Shown here in pieces: positions 41,904 through 51,572 of a stretch of 64,000 nt of DNA. Source of the DNA: Dehalogenimonas alkenigignens (GTDB taxonomy: Bacteria > Chloroflexota > Dehalococcoidia > Dehalococcoidales > Dehalococcoidaceae); the NCBI RefSeq assembly GCF_001466665.1, contig NZ_KQ758903.1, positions 124,001-188,000 on the forward strand. The letters are read 5' to 3'. How positions within the stretch are numbered: the first letter of the stretch is position 1; each line of letters opens with the position of its first letter. The notes beneath the pieces were generated by a model. That model did not search any database. It was given only the letters and a program-made list of their open reading frames with translations, and had not been told where the DNA came from. The translations under genes were made by a program, and so were the position numbers.

Positions 41904-42098
41904 ATGCGAAAGCGCAAGCTAATAGATCCGGAAGACCAGGTCGAGGAAGACTTGCTGTTGTCAGGTCTGCGGATACTTGCTTCGATTATCGCCGATGCCC
42001 ACCGGAAACAGCAAAAAGCATTGAGGGAAGCAAATCTTAATCTGAATGCACCTGCCCTAAATGGCGAGCAAAGTAAAGAATATGAAAGCCTACCTTGA
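41904..42098 (+). CDS. Possible small protein upstream of the tyrosine recombinase
   Basis: 64 residues from ATG 41904 (MRKRKLIDPEDQVEEDLLLS), charged and helical, overlapping the start of the recombinase gene by 38 bases. No Shine-Dalgarno is visible and no family recognised. Coding status is uncertain. Confidence 0.4.
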   Translation: MRKRKLIDPEDQVEEDLLLSGLRILASIIADAHRKQQKALREANLNLNAPALNGEQSKEYESLP

Positions 42099-42783
42099 GT
42101 TAGAAGAGATCGACCGCCTGGCCGCGACCGCTGATAACCTCCGCGACATGCTTCTGGTGACGATGTTGTTCCACCTCGGTTGCCGTGTTTCTGAGGCATT
42201 GGGGATCGCGGTCGGCGACATTGATCTCGATGCTGGCACCGTCACCATCAAACATCTGAAATCCCGCGTCAAGCTCAAATGCCCCAAGTGCGGTACTTCT
42301 CTTGGTTTGACCTCGGTCTTCTGCCCTAAATGCGGCGATAAGGTCGAGGCCGCAGTGAAGGAACTCAAGGAACATCGGAAGCAGCGAATTCTCCCATTGG
42401 ATGATGATCTGATCGCCCTCCTAAAGGAATTCATCTCGCGTGGAGGTCCGATTAACCGTAACGGCAAGCGACTCCTTTTTGGAATCAACAGGCATCGAGC
42501 CTGGCAGATCATTAAAACACTTGGAGAAAAAGCCGGGTTGCCGCGGATCATAAATAATGAATCTGGCAAGGTGCATTACGTGTCGCCCCATAAACTGAGG
42601 GATGCCTTCGCCATTCGCGCGATGAGACACAACGACTCCGGCGATGGCCTAAGAATGCTCCAGGAACACCTTGGTCATCAGAGCTTCAACACCACCGCCA
42701 AATACCGCAAAGTCGCCGGTGAAGAACACCGCCGCTGGTACGATGATTTGTGGAAGGGCGATGGGCATTCCATTAAAGCCTAA
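42061..42783 (+). CDS. Small tyrosine recombinase with an inserted zinc ribbon
   Basis: 240 residues. The catalytic set is R42 (GCRVSEAL), H177-R180 (SPHKLRDAF), H203/H206 (LQEHLGHQ) and Y215 (TTAKYRKV). Between the first arginine and the rest lies a four-cysteine insertion, C74PKC77 and C88PKC91, which would sit near the beta-hairpin that carries the catalytic lysine. The usual N-terminal core-binding domain is nearly absent. It may be an integrase relic, an XerC-like resolvase or a dedicated element recombinase. Confidence 0.88.
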   Translation: MASKVKNMKAYLELEEIDRLAATADNLRDMLLVTMLFHLGCRVSEALGIAVGDIDLDAGTVTIKHLKSRVKLKCPKCGTSLGLTSVFCPKCGDKVEAAVKELKEHRKQRILPLDDDLIALLKEFISRGGPINRNGKRLLFGINRHRAWQIIKTLGEKAGLPRIINNESGKVHYVSPHKLRDAFAIRAMRHNDSGDGLRMLQEHLGHQSFNTTAKYRKVAGEEHRRWYDDLWKGDGHSIKA

Positions 42784-43258
42784 GAAGGGCGGCTTCCTCC
42801 GGCCGTTCGGTTGCGGTTGGTTCATTCGGGAATATTTGGCTGGTCGAGCGCCTTATGGCTCACCGGCGATCGATCCCGATGTCGGTGCGCCGCAATCGGA
42901 GCTCTTCCAGGAGTACAAACTCGCCCTCATCTCAGAGATTGCCATGGACCGGGCAACACGGCAGGCAGAGAAAATCGCCCGGAAAGAAGGCAAGCCCATC
43001 TCGCCAGACAAGATCGAAGCGCTTTTCGAGGAATACTACTTACACCTTCCTTATAAAACCATCGCCTGCCGCTACCATTCGTTTGTTGTTTACTTTTCGA
43101 TGCTGACAAGGCTCGGCTGGGTCGAGCTCACCGGTCAAACCGAACCATCGGCTTTCCAAGACAACTTCCCGCCCGGGCAGCCGCGGCGGTTCTACCGCCT
43201 GACCAAGGCCGGGCGCGGCGCCGGCGACAGCGCCTGGGCTAACCCACAAAAGGCTTAG
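42761..43258 (+). CDS. Hypothetical protein of the integrated element
   Basis: 165 residues from ATG 42761, overlapping the tyrosine recombinase by 23 bases with AAGGGCG upstream. Begins MGIPLKPKKGGFLRPFGCGW; a middle HLPYKTIACRYHSFVVYFSML and SELTGQ-like WVELTGQTEPS suggest a winged-helix-like fold (compare FYRLTKAGR near the end). No family name can be given. Confidence 0.7.
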   Translation: MGIPLKPKKGGFLRPFGCGWFIREYLAGRAPYGSPAIDPDVGAPQSELFQEYKLALISEIAMDRATRQAEKIARKEGKPISPDKIEALFEEYYLHLPYKTIACRYHSFVVYFSMLTRLGWVELTGQTEPSAFQDNFPPGQPRRFYRLTKAGRGAGDSAWANPQKA

Positions 43259-43691
43259 TCTCCAAAAACACCGGCCGGTAAGGCCGCGGCAATCCAAATA
43301 CAAAGCCCTGTGGTGCTTAAAGAAACCGCATTAGTCATTCAGTAAAGTAATTCCATCTGCCGCCTCTCGATCACACAATCACCACGTTCAAAGACGGATT
43401 GTGCAATGCCTCCTCCCAATGAGACGAACTACCAGCCGGAAAGAGTGGATTGCTGAGCAATAGAGAGCTTCCTTATTGTTCAACTGGGCTTACTCCAAAG
43501 CTAAAGCGGTATGTCCATCATTTCATCGTGGGCGGGGAAAGCGTCGTAAATATAGGTTCATTTTGTAGCTGAACAAACGCAAAGATTGTTACATGATAGG
43601 TGCTGGTTTTGTACCGCCAGCACCTTACCAACTGAATAGGCGATAATCCTTGACCTGAACGCTTGCCCCTCTTTGAAAGGGGGGTCAAGTA
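43259..43691. other. Non-coding, hairpin-rich stretch in the element
   Basis: No convincing gene. Three inverted repeats are visible: CACAATC / GATTGTG (43374-43380 and 43397-43403), AGGTGCTGG / CCAGCACCT (43598-43606 and 43617-43625), and CTTGACC / GGTCAAG (43650-43656 and 43683-43689) with CCCCT / AGGGG inside. The last covers the Shine-Dalgarno of the next gene. Could be a control region or replication origin of the element. Confidence 0.45.
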
Positions 43692-44207
43692 TTGAGAACG
43701 ACCCTATCTTATCCTGACGATCAAAACAATCCGCCAACGTCCTATGACCGGCTAACCGGCGATTGGCTTCTATACTACGCAGTTGCCAAGCGGTTCATGT
43801 GGAAAATACCGACGCAAGATAGGCCGGACGTAAGGCACAGCATAATGATGGAACTGGCCGACGCTCAAAACCGCAAGGGCGGTTTGCCCTTGCCCGAAGC
43901 GGCCATGTACCGGATTGCTTCTTTCGAGGTGGCCGACTACTGGCGCAAAAAGAAGCGTAGCCCTAACCTGCTAAGTCTCGACGGCGATGAGGACGCCGAC
44001 AATGATACCGGCTTGTCGTCCGTTTTGCCCGACGACTCGGCGCTCGACCTCGATGCCTGGATAGACGCCCGTACTTTCCTGCTAAGTTGTCCTAAGCGGC
44101 TAATCCAGATTGCCTTCAAGCGGGTGAACGGCGTAACTTTGGACGGCGCGGAACGCAAGTATCTTTGCCACTTCCGTAAGCGTGAACAAGTTTCCTTCTG
44201 TGGGTAA
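43692..44207 (+). CDS. Possible sigma-factor-like protein of the element
   Basis: 171 residues from TTG 43692, with a G-rich Shine-Dalgarno upstream. AAMYRIASFEVADYWRKKKRSP resembles sigma region 2 (compare the common DYxRKKKR), and the C-terminal FLLSCPKRLIQIAFKRVNGVTLDGAERK could be a region 4-like helix-turn-helix. The match is weak and from pattern only, so a plain hypothetical protein is the safer reading. Confidence 0.6.
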   Translation: MRTTLSYPDDQNNPPTSYDRLTGDWLLYYAVAKRFMWKIPTQDRPDVRHSIMMELADAQNRKGGLPLPEAAMYRIASFEVADYWRKKKRSPNLLSLDGDEDADNDTGLSSVLPDDSALDLDAWIDARTFLLSCPKRLIQIAFKRVNGVTLDGAERKYLCHFRKREQVSFCG

Positions 44208-44430
44208 CGTTTTGACCCCTTCTAGCGGTTGTATAAGTGGGAGCATTCATTAGGCCAGCGAACGGCGGCTAATGGGTGTCTTACTACTATGCGAAGCCGG
44301 TGGAATTGCCCAATCACTGGATAGCTAAAAGGGGGGAAAGACAATCGAACAATTAAATATTGAGGGCAGGCGTTCAGGTGAGGGTTTTATCGCACAGCGG
44401 CAAAGTGTTATCAGCGCCCTGAATAGGGCC

Positions 44431-45630
44431 TTGGCCGATAAGGTGAACCTACTCGGTTTCACCCTAGGCCGCAAAGGCTTCCTTACCTACCTTAGAGCAT
44501 TGGGTGGTAGCAACATCATAAAGGTTGTCCCGTCCGGCGGTGATGCCAGCGAATCGCGGGTCACTGGTAAATGCTTAAAGGTAGTCTGCGGCGCAAACAC
44601 GGCCTACCTTACCAACAACGAATGGACCGGCGATCGTACCAGTCCGAGCTACTGCGAGCTTAAGGTCAGTCCCCGCTACTCCATAGTACCGAACCTCGGT
44701 GCTTTGGAGCTATCCGAAGCATTGGAGCGGGTGCTTACTTTCACGTCATCCCAAAGCTCGCGGCCAGTCCTTCAAGGCGTCTGCCTGAAAGCAAAGGACG
44801 GCAAGCTCGACATGGTATCCGCCGACGGCTACCGACTCGCCATCGCCACGCTCGACCTCGACGGCGAAGGGACTGCGGTCATCCATCGGGACGAGCTACG
44901 GGGTATCGCCCAGGCGCTAAAGCGTGCCAGGCGGGTACGCCTCGCCTTTGAAACGGACGAACCGACCAAGCGGACATACCTTATTCTCGAAACGGAGCTA
45001 ATCCGTTACCGATGGTCTGGCATGAGCGGCGACTATCCCGACCACAAGCCTCTCATCCCGACCGGCTTCAAAACATCGGTAAGCCTCGAAAGCACGGAAA
45101 CGCTGAAAGCCATCGCAAGTCTTAAGGTGCTGACCGACGTGAAGGGCTGTCCGGTAGACCTCACCATCGGGGACGGCAAGGTCATCATGTCGGCAACCGA
45201 CGACAAGGGTGTAACCGAGCTGTCCGCCGAAACCACTGGCGAACCGGTGCGCTTAAGGCTTGACGGCGGCTTTTTTGCCGACGCCCTGAAAGCCTGTGGC
45301 GGCATGGTGGAACTTAACATCACCGAGCCGCACTTGCCGACGCTCTTCAAGGCCGACGGATTACAACTTGTTGTAATGCCGATGGCGGTGGGCAAGCCGC
45401 AACCGAAAGCCGAGGTCAAGGCCGAGGTGAAAGCGCCGGAGCCAGTGAAAGTCGAGCCACCGAAAGAAGCGGCGGCAGTTGAGCCGGTCAAGGTGGAAGC
45501 GCCGAAGGTGGCCGAGACTAAGCCGGACAAAGAGGTCGAAGAAGCGGTAGCCGAGGCAAGAGCCATCACCGAGAAACCCAAGATGCCGAGGATAGCCAAG
45601 AAAATCGCAAGGGAAGCTGTCGCGGTCTAA
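44431..45630 (+). CDS. DNA polymerase III beta-clamp (DnaN) homologue of the element
   Basis: 399 residues. The clamp-like core is seen in LSEALERVLTFTSSQSSRPVLQGV and LDMVSADGYRLAIATLDL, which parallel DnaN's ATDGxRLA. The C-terminal third is a repetitive Lys/Glu/Pro/Val tail (about 325-385), unlike a host DnaN. The frame is open upstream past TTG 44431 to a G-rich Shine-Dalgarno at 44331-44336, with only ATC (44344) or ATT (44359) as possible earlier starts. Ends at tandem terminators. Probably a processivity or regulatory clamp used by the element. Confidence 0.72.
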   Translation: MADKVNLLGFTLGRKGFLTYLRALGGSNIIKVVPSGGDASESRVTGKCLKVVCGANTAYLTNNEWTGDRTSPSYCELKVSPRYSIVPNLGALELSEALERVLTFTSSQSSRPVLQGVCLKAKDGKLDMVSADGYRLAIATLDLDGEGTAVIHRDELRGIAQALKRARRVRLAFETDEPTKRTYLILETELIRYRWSGMSGDYPDHKPLIPTGFKTSVSLESTETLKAIASLKVLTDVKGCPVDLTIGDGKVIMSATDDKGVTELSAETTGEPVRLRLDGGFFADALKACGGMVELNITEPHLPTLFKADGLQLVVMPMAVGKPQPKAEVKAEVKAPEPVKVEPPKEAAAVEPVKVEAPKVAETKPDKEVEEAVAEARAITEKPKMPRIAKKIAREAVAV

Positions 45631-45672
45631 TCCAAAACTGAACGCTTGAACTCACAAAACAACCAACGCAGG

Positions 45673-45697
45673 AAGCGGGGTGTGCGCCCCGCTTTTT
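45673..45697 (+). terminator. Intrinsic terminator after the clamp gene
   Basis: AAGCGGGG / CCCCGCTT, 6-base loop, T run. Confidence 0.88.
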
Positions 45698-45704
45698 GCT
45701 ATTT

Positions 45705-45750
45705 AAGGGGATATTCGTTCCCGTGTGTGGGAACGAATATCCCCTTTTTT
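45705..45750. terminator. Second terminator: 18-bp perfect hairpin
   Basis: The arms 45705-45722 and 45729-45746 are perfectly complementary over 18 bp with loop GTGTGT, followed by six T residues. It lies 8 bases after the first terminator. Confidence 0.88.
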
Positions 45751-45790
45751 GTTCTTACTAATGGCTAAACACTGCTTTGAAGGAGGCAAA

Positions 45791-46201
45791 ATGAAACAGG
45801 GATCATGCCGAGAACGGCTGAACGCCGAGCTTAAGGATCGGTTGCGGGACATACGGACGCTCTGGCGACTGAATCAAAAACATCCCGACGCGTCACACCC
45901 GGAGTTGGGGAAGTTCAAGGAATACGGATTAGTGCTCGATTACGTGGCCAAGGGAACCTTCCAAGACCAGAAACGGGGATATTTTCGCTGGCAATTATCC
46001 TGGGGCGGCCCCGCCGACGAGTTCCGGTTCTACTTAGACGAGGATCTGGACGCCGTGGAAATCCGGTACCTGTTTTTGGATTGGAATGACTGCGCCAGTA
46101 AGAAGTTGTCCGGCGACACGTACAAACTCCTCGACGAAATCTTCCAGCACTTCAAAGACATTGGGATTGTGGAGGCTGAACGGGCTAAGTCTATAAGTTG
46201 A
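45791..46201 (+). CDS. Hypothetical protein of the element
   Basis: 136 residues, soluble, beginning MKQGSCRERLNAELKDRLRD; acidic and aromatic-rich (FRWQLSWGGPADEFRFYLDED). ATG 45791 has AAGGAGG 6 bases upstream, clearly better than an upstream in-frame ATG inside the terminator. Followed by a terminator. Resembles small plasmid/phage proteins of unknown function; no family assigned. Confidence 0.75.
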   Translation: MKQGSCRERLNAELKDRLRDIRTLWRLNQKHPDASHPELGKFKEYGLVLDYVAKGTFQDQKRGYFRWQLSWGGPADEFRFYLDEDLDAVEIRYLFLDWNDCASKKLSGDTYKLLDEIFQHFKDIGIVEAERAKSIS

Positions 46202-46222
46202 TACCTATCTAATGTGTCCAAC

Positions 46223-46271
46223 AAAAAGGCGGCGAAGCATCCGGGGAATCCGGGAGCTCGCCGCCTTTTTT
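46223..46271. terminator. Bidirectional intrinsic terminator
   Basis: A 13-bp stem AAAAAGGCGGCGA / TCGCCGCCTTTTT around a 22-base loop, between convergent genes. Confidence 0.88.
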
Positions 46272-46294
46272 GTTTGGATGATAGCCTAAGAAGG

Positions 46295-46675
46295 TCAATA
46301 ATACTGGCTCTTGATTTGCGAAAGCTCGGTTTTGAGCCTGATATTTTCGTTCTTCAATCCTTGATTTTCTGATTCTTTTTCGGCCAGTTGGCGGCGCAGA
46401 TCATCGATTTCATTGAGCAGTTGGGAATAGGTCTTGCCTCGTGAACGCCTTAATGACTCCAGCCTTTCGTATGCCCTTGAAGTAAGGCAGTAACCTTCTT
46501 TGCTTGCCCACATTTTTTCGATAAGGCGCTGATGTTCGAGGCGGCATAACCTAACAGCGGCAGCTCCCGCTGTATATCCAAACTGGTTCACAAGGTCGCC
46601 GAGCGTGGCGGTTTCTTTGCTCGCGATGAACTCTAGTATCTCAAGTTTGGAGGCGACGGTTGGGTAACGGCCCAT
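46295..46675 (-). CDS. Winged-helix and coiled-coil DNA-binding protein
   Basis: 126 residues. N-terminal HTH (about 8-65: SKLEILEFIASKETATLGDL and FGYTAGAAAVRLCRLEHQRL) and a C-terminal coiled coil (about 80-122: LLNEIDDLRRQLAEKESENQ onwards). ATG 46675 with GGAG upstream is chosen over TTG 46687. A perfect palindrome 18 bases upstream suggests autorepression. Confidence 0.8.
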   Translation of the reverse strand: MGRYPTVASKLEILEFIASKETATLGDLVNQFGYTAGAAAVRLCRLEHQRLIEKMWASKEGYCLTSRAYERLESLRRSRGKTYSQLLNEIDDLRRQLAEKESENQGLKNENIRLKTELSQIKSQYY

Positions 46676-46693
46676 TTCGTTCTCCAATAATGA

Positions 46694-46709
46694 TTACATC
46701 CAGATGTAA
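46694..46709. promoter_or_regulatory. Perfect 16-bp palindrome, candidate operator of the HTH gene
   Basis: TTACATC-CA-GATGTAA, 18 bases before the ATG of the HTH/coiled-coil gene. Confidence 0.6.
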
Positions 46710-46925
46710 CTCCATGTGTACCATCCGGGAATCTCGTTTGGCAATAGTATGTCGAATTGCCTCTCGTAAACGTCATGGCTGGTTACCTAGTGAACATTCG
46801 CAGAGAATGTTGGATTGATCGTGCGGGAGCAGCTTAACCAGTGATCTTGCCCCAGCGCATTCACTTTGCTCGGTCCTGAATAACCAGTGCATCATGGGAT
46901 TTAACATCGACGACTCTAAACGACC

Positions 46926-46954
46926 TTGACCTCCGATTTGTTTATTGGTAATAT
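46926..46954 (+). promoter_or_regulatory. Promoter of the Rrf2-led sulfur operon
   Basis: TTGACC (46926-46931), 17 bases, TAATAT (46949-46954). A small dyad CAACT / AGTTG (46976-46990) lies between it and the Rrf2 start and could be the regulator's site. The rest of 46710-46925 holds nothing recognisable. Confidence 0.55.
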
Positions 46955-47000
46955 AAGTATGTTGATTCAAATCTTCAACTATTAAAGTTGGGAGATAAAA

Positions 47001-47444
47001 ATGAAACTTAGCACTCGAGCCCGTTACGGTACCCGCGCCATGCTCGACCTAGCACAGCATTACGGCGACGAGGTCGTGCCTATAAAAGACATCGCCCGGC
47101 GGCAGCAGATTTCTCTACCATACTTAGAGCACTTGGTAGGTCCACTTGTTGATGCCCATCTCGTTCAATCCGTCCGCGGTTCCCGTGGCGGGCTTAAACT
47201 AGCCAAATCGCCAGACAACATCCGGTTAAACGAAGTCGTTTGCCTGCTGGAAGGTCCTATTGAGCCGGTGGATTGCATCCAGAGCCCTGATAAGTGTAAC
47301 CGTTCCCAATTCTGTGCCACTAGGGATATCTGGGGCGATATGGGGCGAGCTATGACGTCGGTGTTGGAGAAAACCACCTTGGCCGATCTTGTGAGCCGTC
47401 AACAGGCCAAAGTGTCTCCTGATTCCGATATGTACTATATCTAG
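47001..47444 (+). CDS. Rrf2-family regulator of the sulfur operon
   Basis: 147 residues, MKLSTRARYGTRAMLDLAQH with wing VRGSRGGLKLAK. Cysteines CIQSPDKCNRSQFC (about 93-106) repeat the C-x6-C-x5-C of IscR-type Fe-S regulators. It heads a plus-strand run of Met/Cys and Fe-S genes, so a role like CymR/IscR in sulfur control is likely. GGGAG precedes the ATG. Confidence 0.92.
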   Translation: MKLSTRARYGTRAMLDLAQHYGDEVVPIKDIARRQQISLPYLEHLVGPLVDAHLVQSVRGSRGGLKLAKSPDNIRLNEVVCLLEGPIEPVDCIQSPDKCNRSQFCATRDIWGDMGRAMTSVLEKTTLADLVSRQQAKVSPDSDMYYI

Positions 47445-48782
<1,338 letters not shown>

Positions 48783-48792
48783 CGAGATACCA

Positions 48793-49950
48793 ATGACTGA
48801 TTCGACAACCTCGGAACTCGGTCTCGTCCGAACTGAATACTTCACCATCGACCGACTCGTGCTTGAGTCGGGTGAGGTGATCGCACCGGTGATGCTGGCA
48901 TATGAAACCTATGGCCGCCTCAATGCTGAGCGATCCAACGCAGTGTTAATCTGCCATGCCTTAACCGGCGACGCCCATGTAGCCGGGATAAACGCTGCCA
49001 CCGGGAAAGACGGTTGGTGGGACAGCATGGTCGGGCCGGGTAAAGCCTTCGATACCGACGAGCTTTTTGTCGTCTGCTCCAACGTCCTGGGCGGCTGCCA
49101 GGGCTCAACAGGCCCATTATCCCCCAACCCGGCTACTGGTGAACCCTATGGCTTGGATTTCCCTATCATCACCATCGGCGACATGGTCTCCGCCCAGGCC
49201 AGACTCATCGAGTATCTGGGTATCGAAAAATTGCTCGGTGTGGCCGGCGGTAGCATGGGCGGCATGCAAGCCCTGGCCTGGGCGGCGAAATTTCCGCACA
49301 AGATCAACTCAATCATCGCCATCGCCACGACGGCCAAACACTCGCCACAACAGATCGCCTTCAATGAGGTGGGGCGACAGGCGATACTCTCTGACCCACA
49401 CTTCGACAATGGCCGATACTACGACGGCAAAGCGCCGGAGCGAGGATTGGCTACTGCGCGCATGGTCGGGCATATCACCTACATGAGCGACGAGTCCATG
49501 GCCGAGAAGTTCGGCCGCCGCTTCCGCGAATCGACTTCGAAGCAAAAATTCGCTGCCGATTTCGAGGTAGCGGGTTATTTACAGTATAAAGGTGACAACT
49601 TCGTCAAGCGCTTCGACGCCAACTCTTACTTGTACATAACCCGAGCTGTAGATCTCTTCGATCTGGCTGGAGAGAAGGAACTTGCTGCGACGCTAGCCCC
49701 CGTCTGTCACGCTTCGTTTTTAGTACTGGCCTTCAAGAGCGATTGGCTTTACCCTGCCAATCAATCACGTGAGTTAGTGCGCGGCTGCAAACTAGCTGGC
49801 ATCGACGTTACCTATTGCGAGATTAACTCAACATATGGTCATGACGCCTTCCTTCTGGAGGTGAATGAAGAGACTCACCTTATCCGCCATTTCCTGCACA
49901 AAATCCTCCGGGAAAGCGCCCAAGGCTTAAACAACGATGAACACCATTAG
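48793..49950 (+). CDS. metX: Homoserine O-acetyltransferase
   Basis: Alpha/beta-hydrolase fold enzyme that acetylates homoserine, 385 residues. LICHALTGDAHVAG, nucleophile elbow GVAGGSMGGMQALAWA (catalytic Ser), and C-terminal Asp/His with YGHDAFLLE. ATG 48793 starts 10 bases after metY; a longer frame overlaps metY without support. Supplies the substrate of MetY. Confidence 0.95.
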   Translation: MTDSTTSELGLVRTEYFTIDRLVLESGEVIAPVMLAYETYGRLNAERSNAVLICHALTGDAHVAGINAATGKDGWWDSMVGPGKAFDTDELFVVCSNVLGGCQGSTGPLSPNPATGEPYGLDFPIITIGDMVSAQARLIEYLGIEKLLGVAGGSMGGMQALAWAAKFPHKINSIIAIATTAKHSPQQIAFNEVGRQAILSDPHFDNGRYYDGKAPERGLATARMVGHITYMSDESMAEKFGRRFRESTSKQKFAADFEVAGYLQYKGDNFVKRFDANSYLYITRAVDLFDLAGEKELAATLAPVCHASFLVLAFKSDWLYPANQSRELVRGCKLAGIDVTYCEINSTYGHDAFLLEVNEETHLIRHFLHKILRESAQGLNNDEHH

Positions 49951-50536
49951 AAAAGATCACGAGGTCATCGCCGGGCTGGTCAATCCTGGATCGAGCGTGC
50001 TCGACCTAGGTTGCGGTGATGGCGAACTCTTGGCTTATCTCGCCGAAAAACGCTCGGTCAAAGCCCGCGGCGTCGAGATTTCCGAGCAGGCTATCTACCG
50101 CTGCGTCGGCCGCGGCCTGTCGGTTTCGCATCAGGACATCGACAACGGTCTGGCCGAATACGGCGATACGTCTTTTGATTATGTGATCCTCAACCAGTGC
50201 CTGCAACAGGTCAAATCGCCACAGAAGGTTCTGGCTGAGGCAGTTAGGGTAGGCAAAAAGGCCATCGTTGGCGTATCCAACTTCGCCCACATCTCAGCTC
50301 GGTGGCAACTGGGTGTAGCAGGACGGGCGCCCGTAACCCCTGCCCTGCCGTTCCAATGGTATGACTCGCCCAATCTGCATTTCTTGAGTTTGTCTGATTT
50401 TCACAACTATTGCAGGGTTAATGGCATAATGATCGAGAAAGCCATCTTTCTTAACGGTGGATATAGGATCAGGATGTTCCCCAACCTCCTGGCCCAGACC
50501 GGCATCTACGTTATATCGAAAACCCAAAATAGCTAA
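49937..50536 (+). CDS. metW: Methionine biosynthesis protein MetW
   Basis: 199-residue methyltransferase-fold protein that usually pairs with Met[38 protein letters not shown] and [15 protein letters not shown] are characteristic. It overlaps metX by 14 bases, as is common. The metXW pairing supports homoserine acetylation in this organism. Confidence 0.94.
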   Translation: MNTIRKDHEVIAGLVNPGSSVLDLGCGDGELLAYLAEKRSVKARGVEISEQAIYRCVGRGLSVSHQDIDNGLAEYGDTSFDYVILNQCLQQVKSPQKVLAEAVRVGKKAIVGVSNFAHISARWQLGVAGRAPVTPALPFQWYDSPNLHFLSLSDFHNYCRVNGIMIEKAIFLNGGYRIRMFPNLLAQTGIYVISKTQNS

Positions 50537-50547
50537 AGGAGATAGGA

Positions 50548-51558
50548 ATGGAAACTGAGCGTAAAGTCGAAAAGGTGACTTTCAGGAACAAAAGCTTCCC
50601 CGCGCTAACCCGCGGCATCGCCACTGACATCACCGAGACTATCGGCAATACGCCGCTGGTTCGTCTTAACCGGGTAACGTCAGGTGCGGGCGCCGAGGTA
50701 GTGGCCAAACTGGAATCATTCAACCCCCTGCACTCGGTCAAGGACCGCATTGGCGTGGCCATGATCACCGACGCCGAGGCTTCGGGCAAACTCAAGCCCG
50801 GGACAACGATCGTTGAACCGACCTCCGGCAACACAGGCATAGCTTTGGCCTTCGCCGCCGCCGCCCGCGGCTATCGGCTGATCCTGACCATGCCGGAAAC
50901 CTTCTCCATGGAACGACGACAACTCCTCGCCATCCTGGGTGCTGAGATCATCCTCACCCCAGGGAGCGAGGGCATGGGTGGCGCCATCCGCCGCGCCACC
51001 GAACTGGCTGACGCCAATCCAGGTTACTTCATGCCGCAGCAGTTCAAGAACCCGGCCAACCCGGAGATCCACCGCCTAACCACGGCGGATGAAATCTGGC
51101 GCGATACCGAGGGCCGAGCGGATGTACTGGTCGCTGGTGTTGGCACGGGTGGCACCATCACGGGCGTCGCCGAGGAACTTAAAAAACGAAAGCAGTCTTT
51201 CAAGGCCTTTGCCGTGGAGCCGGCAGCATCGCCGGTGCTATCCGGCGGCAAGCCAGGCCCCCACAAGATCCAGGGGATCGGCGCCGGTTTTGTGCCCCAG
51301 GTTTTAAGGACCGATCTCATCGATGAGATAATTCAGGTATCCAACGAGAACGCCGGCATCATGGCTCGTCGCCTAGCACGGGAGGAGGGCATCCTGGCCG
51401 GCATCTCTTCAGGCGCCGCAACCTGGGCGGCGGTGGAGTTGGCAAAACGACCGGAAATGAAAGGAAAACTGATCATAGTGGTACTACCGGATACCGGCGA
51501 GCGCTATCTCTCCACCTGGTTGTTCCAGGAAGTCTATCCAACTCCTCCCATCGTTTAA
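50548..51558 (+). CDS. cysK: Cysteine synthase (O-acetylserine sulfhydrylase)
   Basis: PLP enzyme, 336 residues. [23 protein letters not shown] lysine in [25 protein letters not shown], the phosphate loop [15 protein letters not shown] and C-terminal [11 protein letters not shown]. Uses O-acetylserine from CysE (34990). A second cysteine synthase is cut by the window end. Confidence 0.96.
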   Translation: METERKVEKVTFRNKSFPALTRGIATDITETIGNTPLVRLNRVTSGAGAEVVAKLESFNPLHSVKDRIGVAMITDAEASGKLKPGTTIVEPTSGNTGIALAFAAAARGYRLILTMPETFSMERRQLLAILGAEIILTPGSEGMGGAIRRATELADANPGYFMPQQFKNPANPEIHRLTTADEIWRDTEGRADVLVAGVGTGGTITGVAEELKKRKQSFKAFAVEPAASPVLSGGKPGPHKIQGIGAGFVPQVLRTDLIDEIIQVSNENAGIMARRLAREEGILAGISSGAATWAAVELAKRPEMKGKLIIVVLPDTGERYLSTWLFQEVYPTPPIV

Positions 51559-51572
51559 CGAAGGAAACCAAT

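Noticed and set aside
46773-46970. 65-residue ORF on the minus strand before the Rrf2 gene
   Set aside because: No Shine-Dalgarno, no recognisable motif, and it overlaps the plus-strand promoter of the Rrf2 gene.
39315-47000. A second attachment site (duplicate of the tRNA-Ala 3' end) closing the element
   Set aside because: I read through the window for another copy of the T arm and acceptor sequence and found none; the right boundary is unknown.
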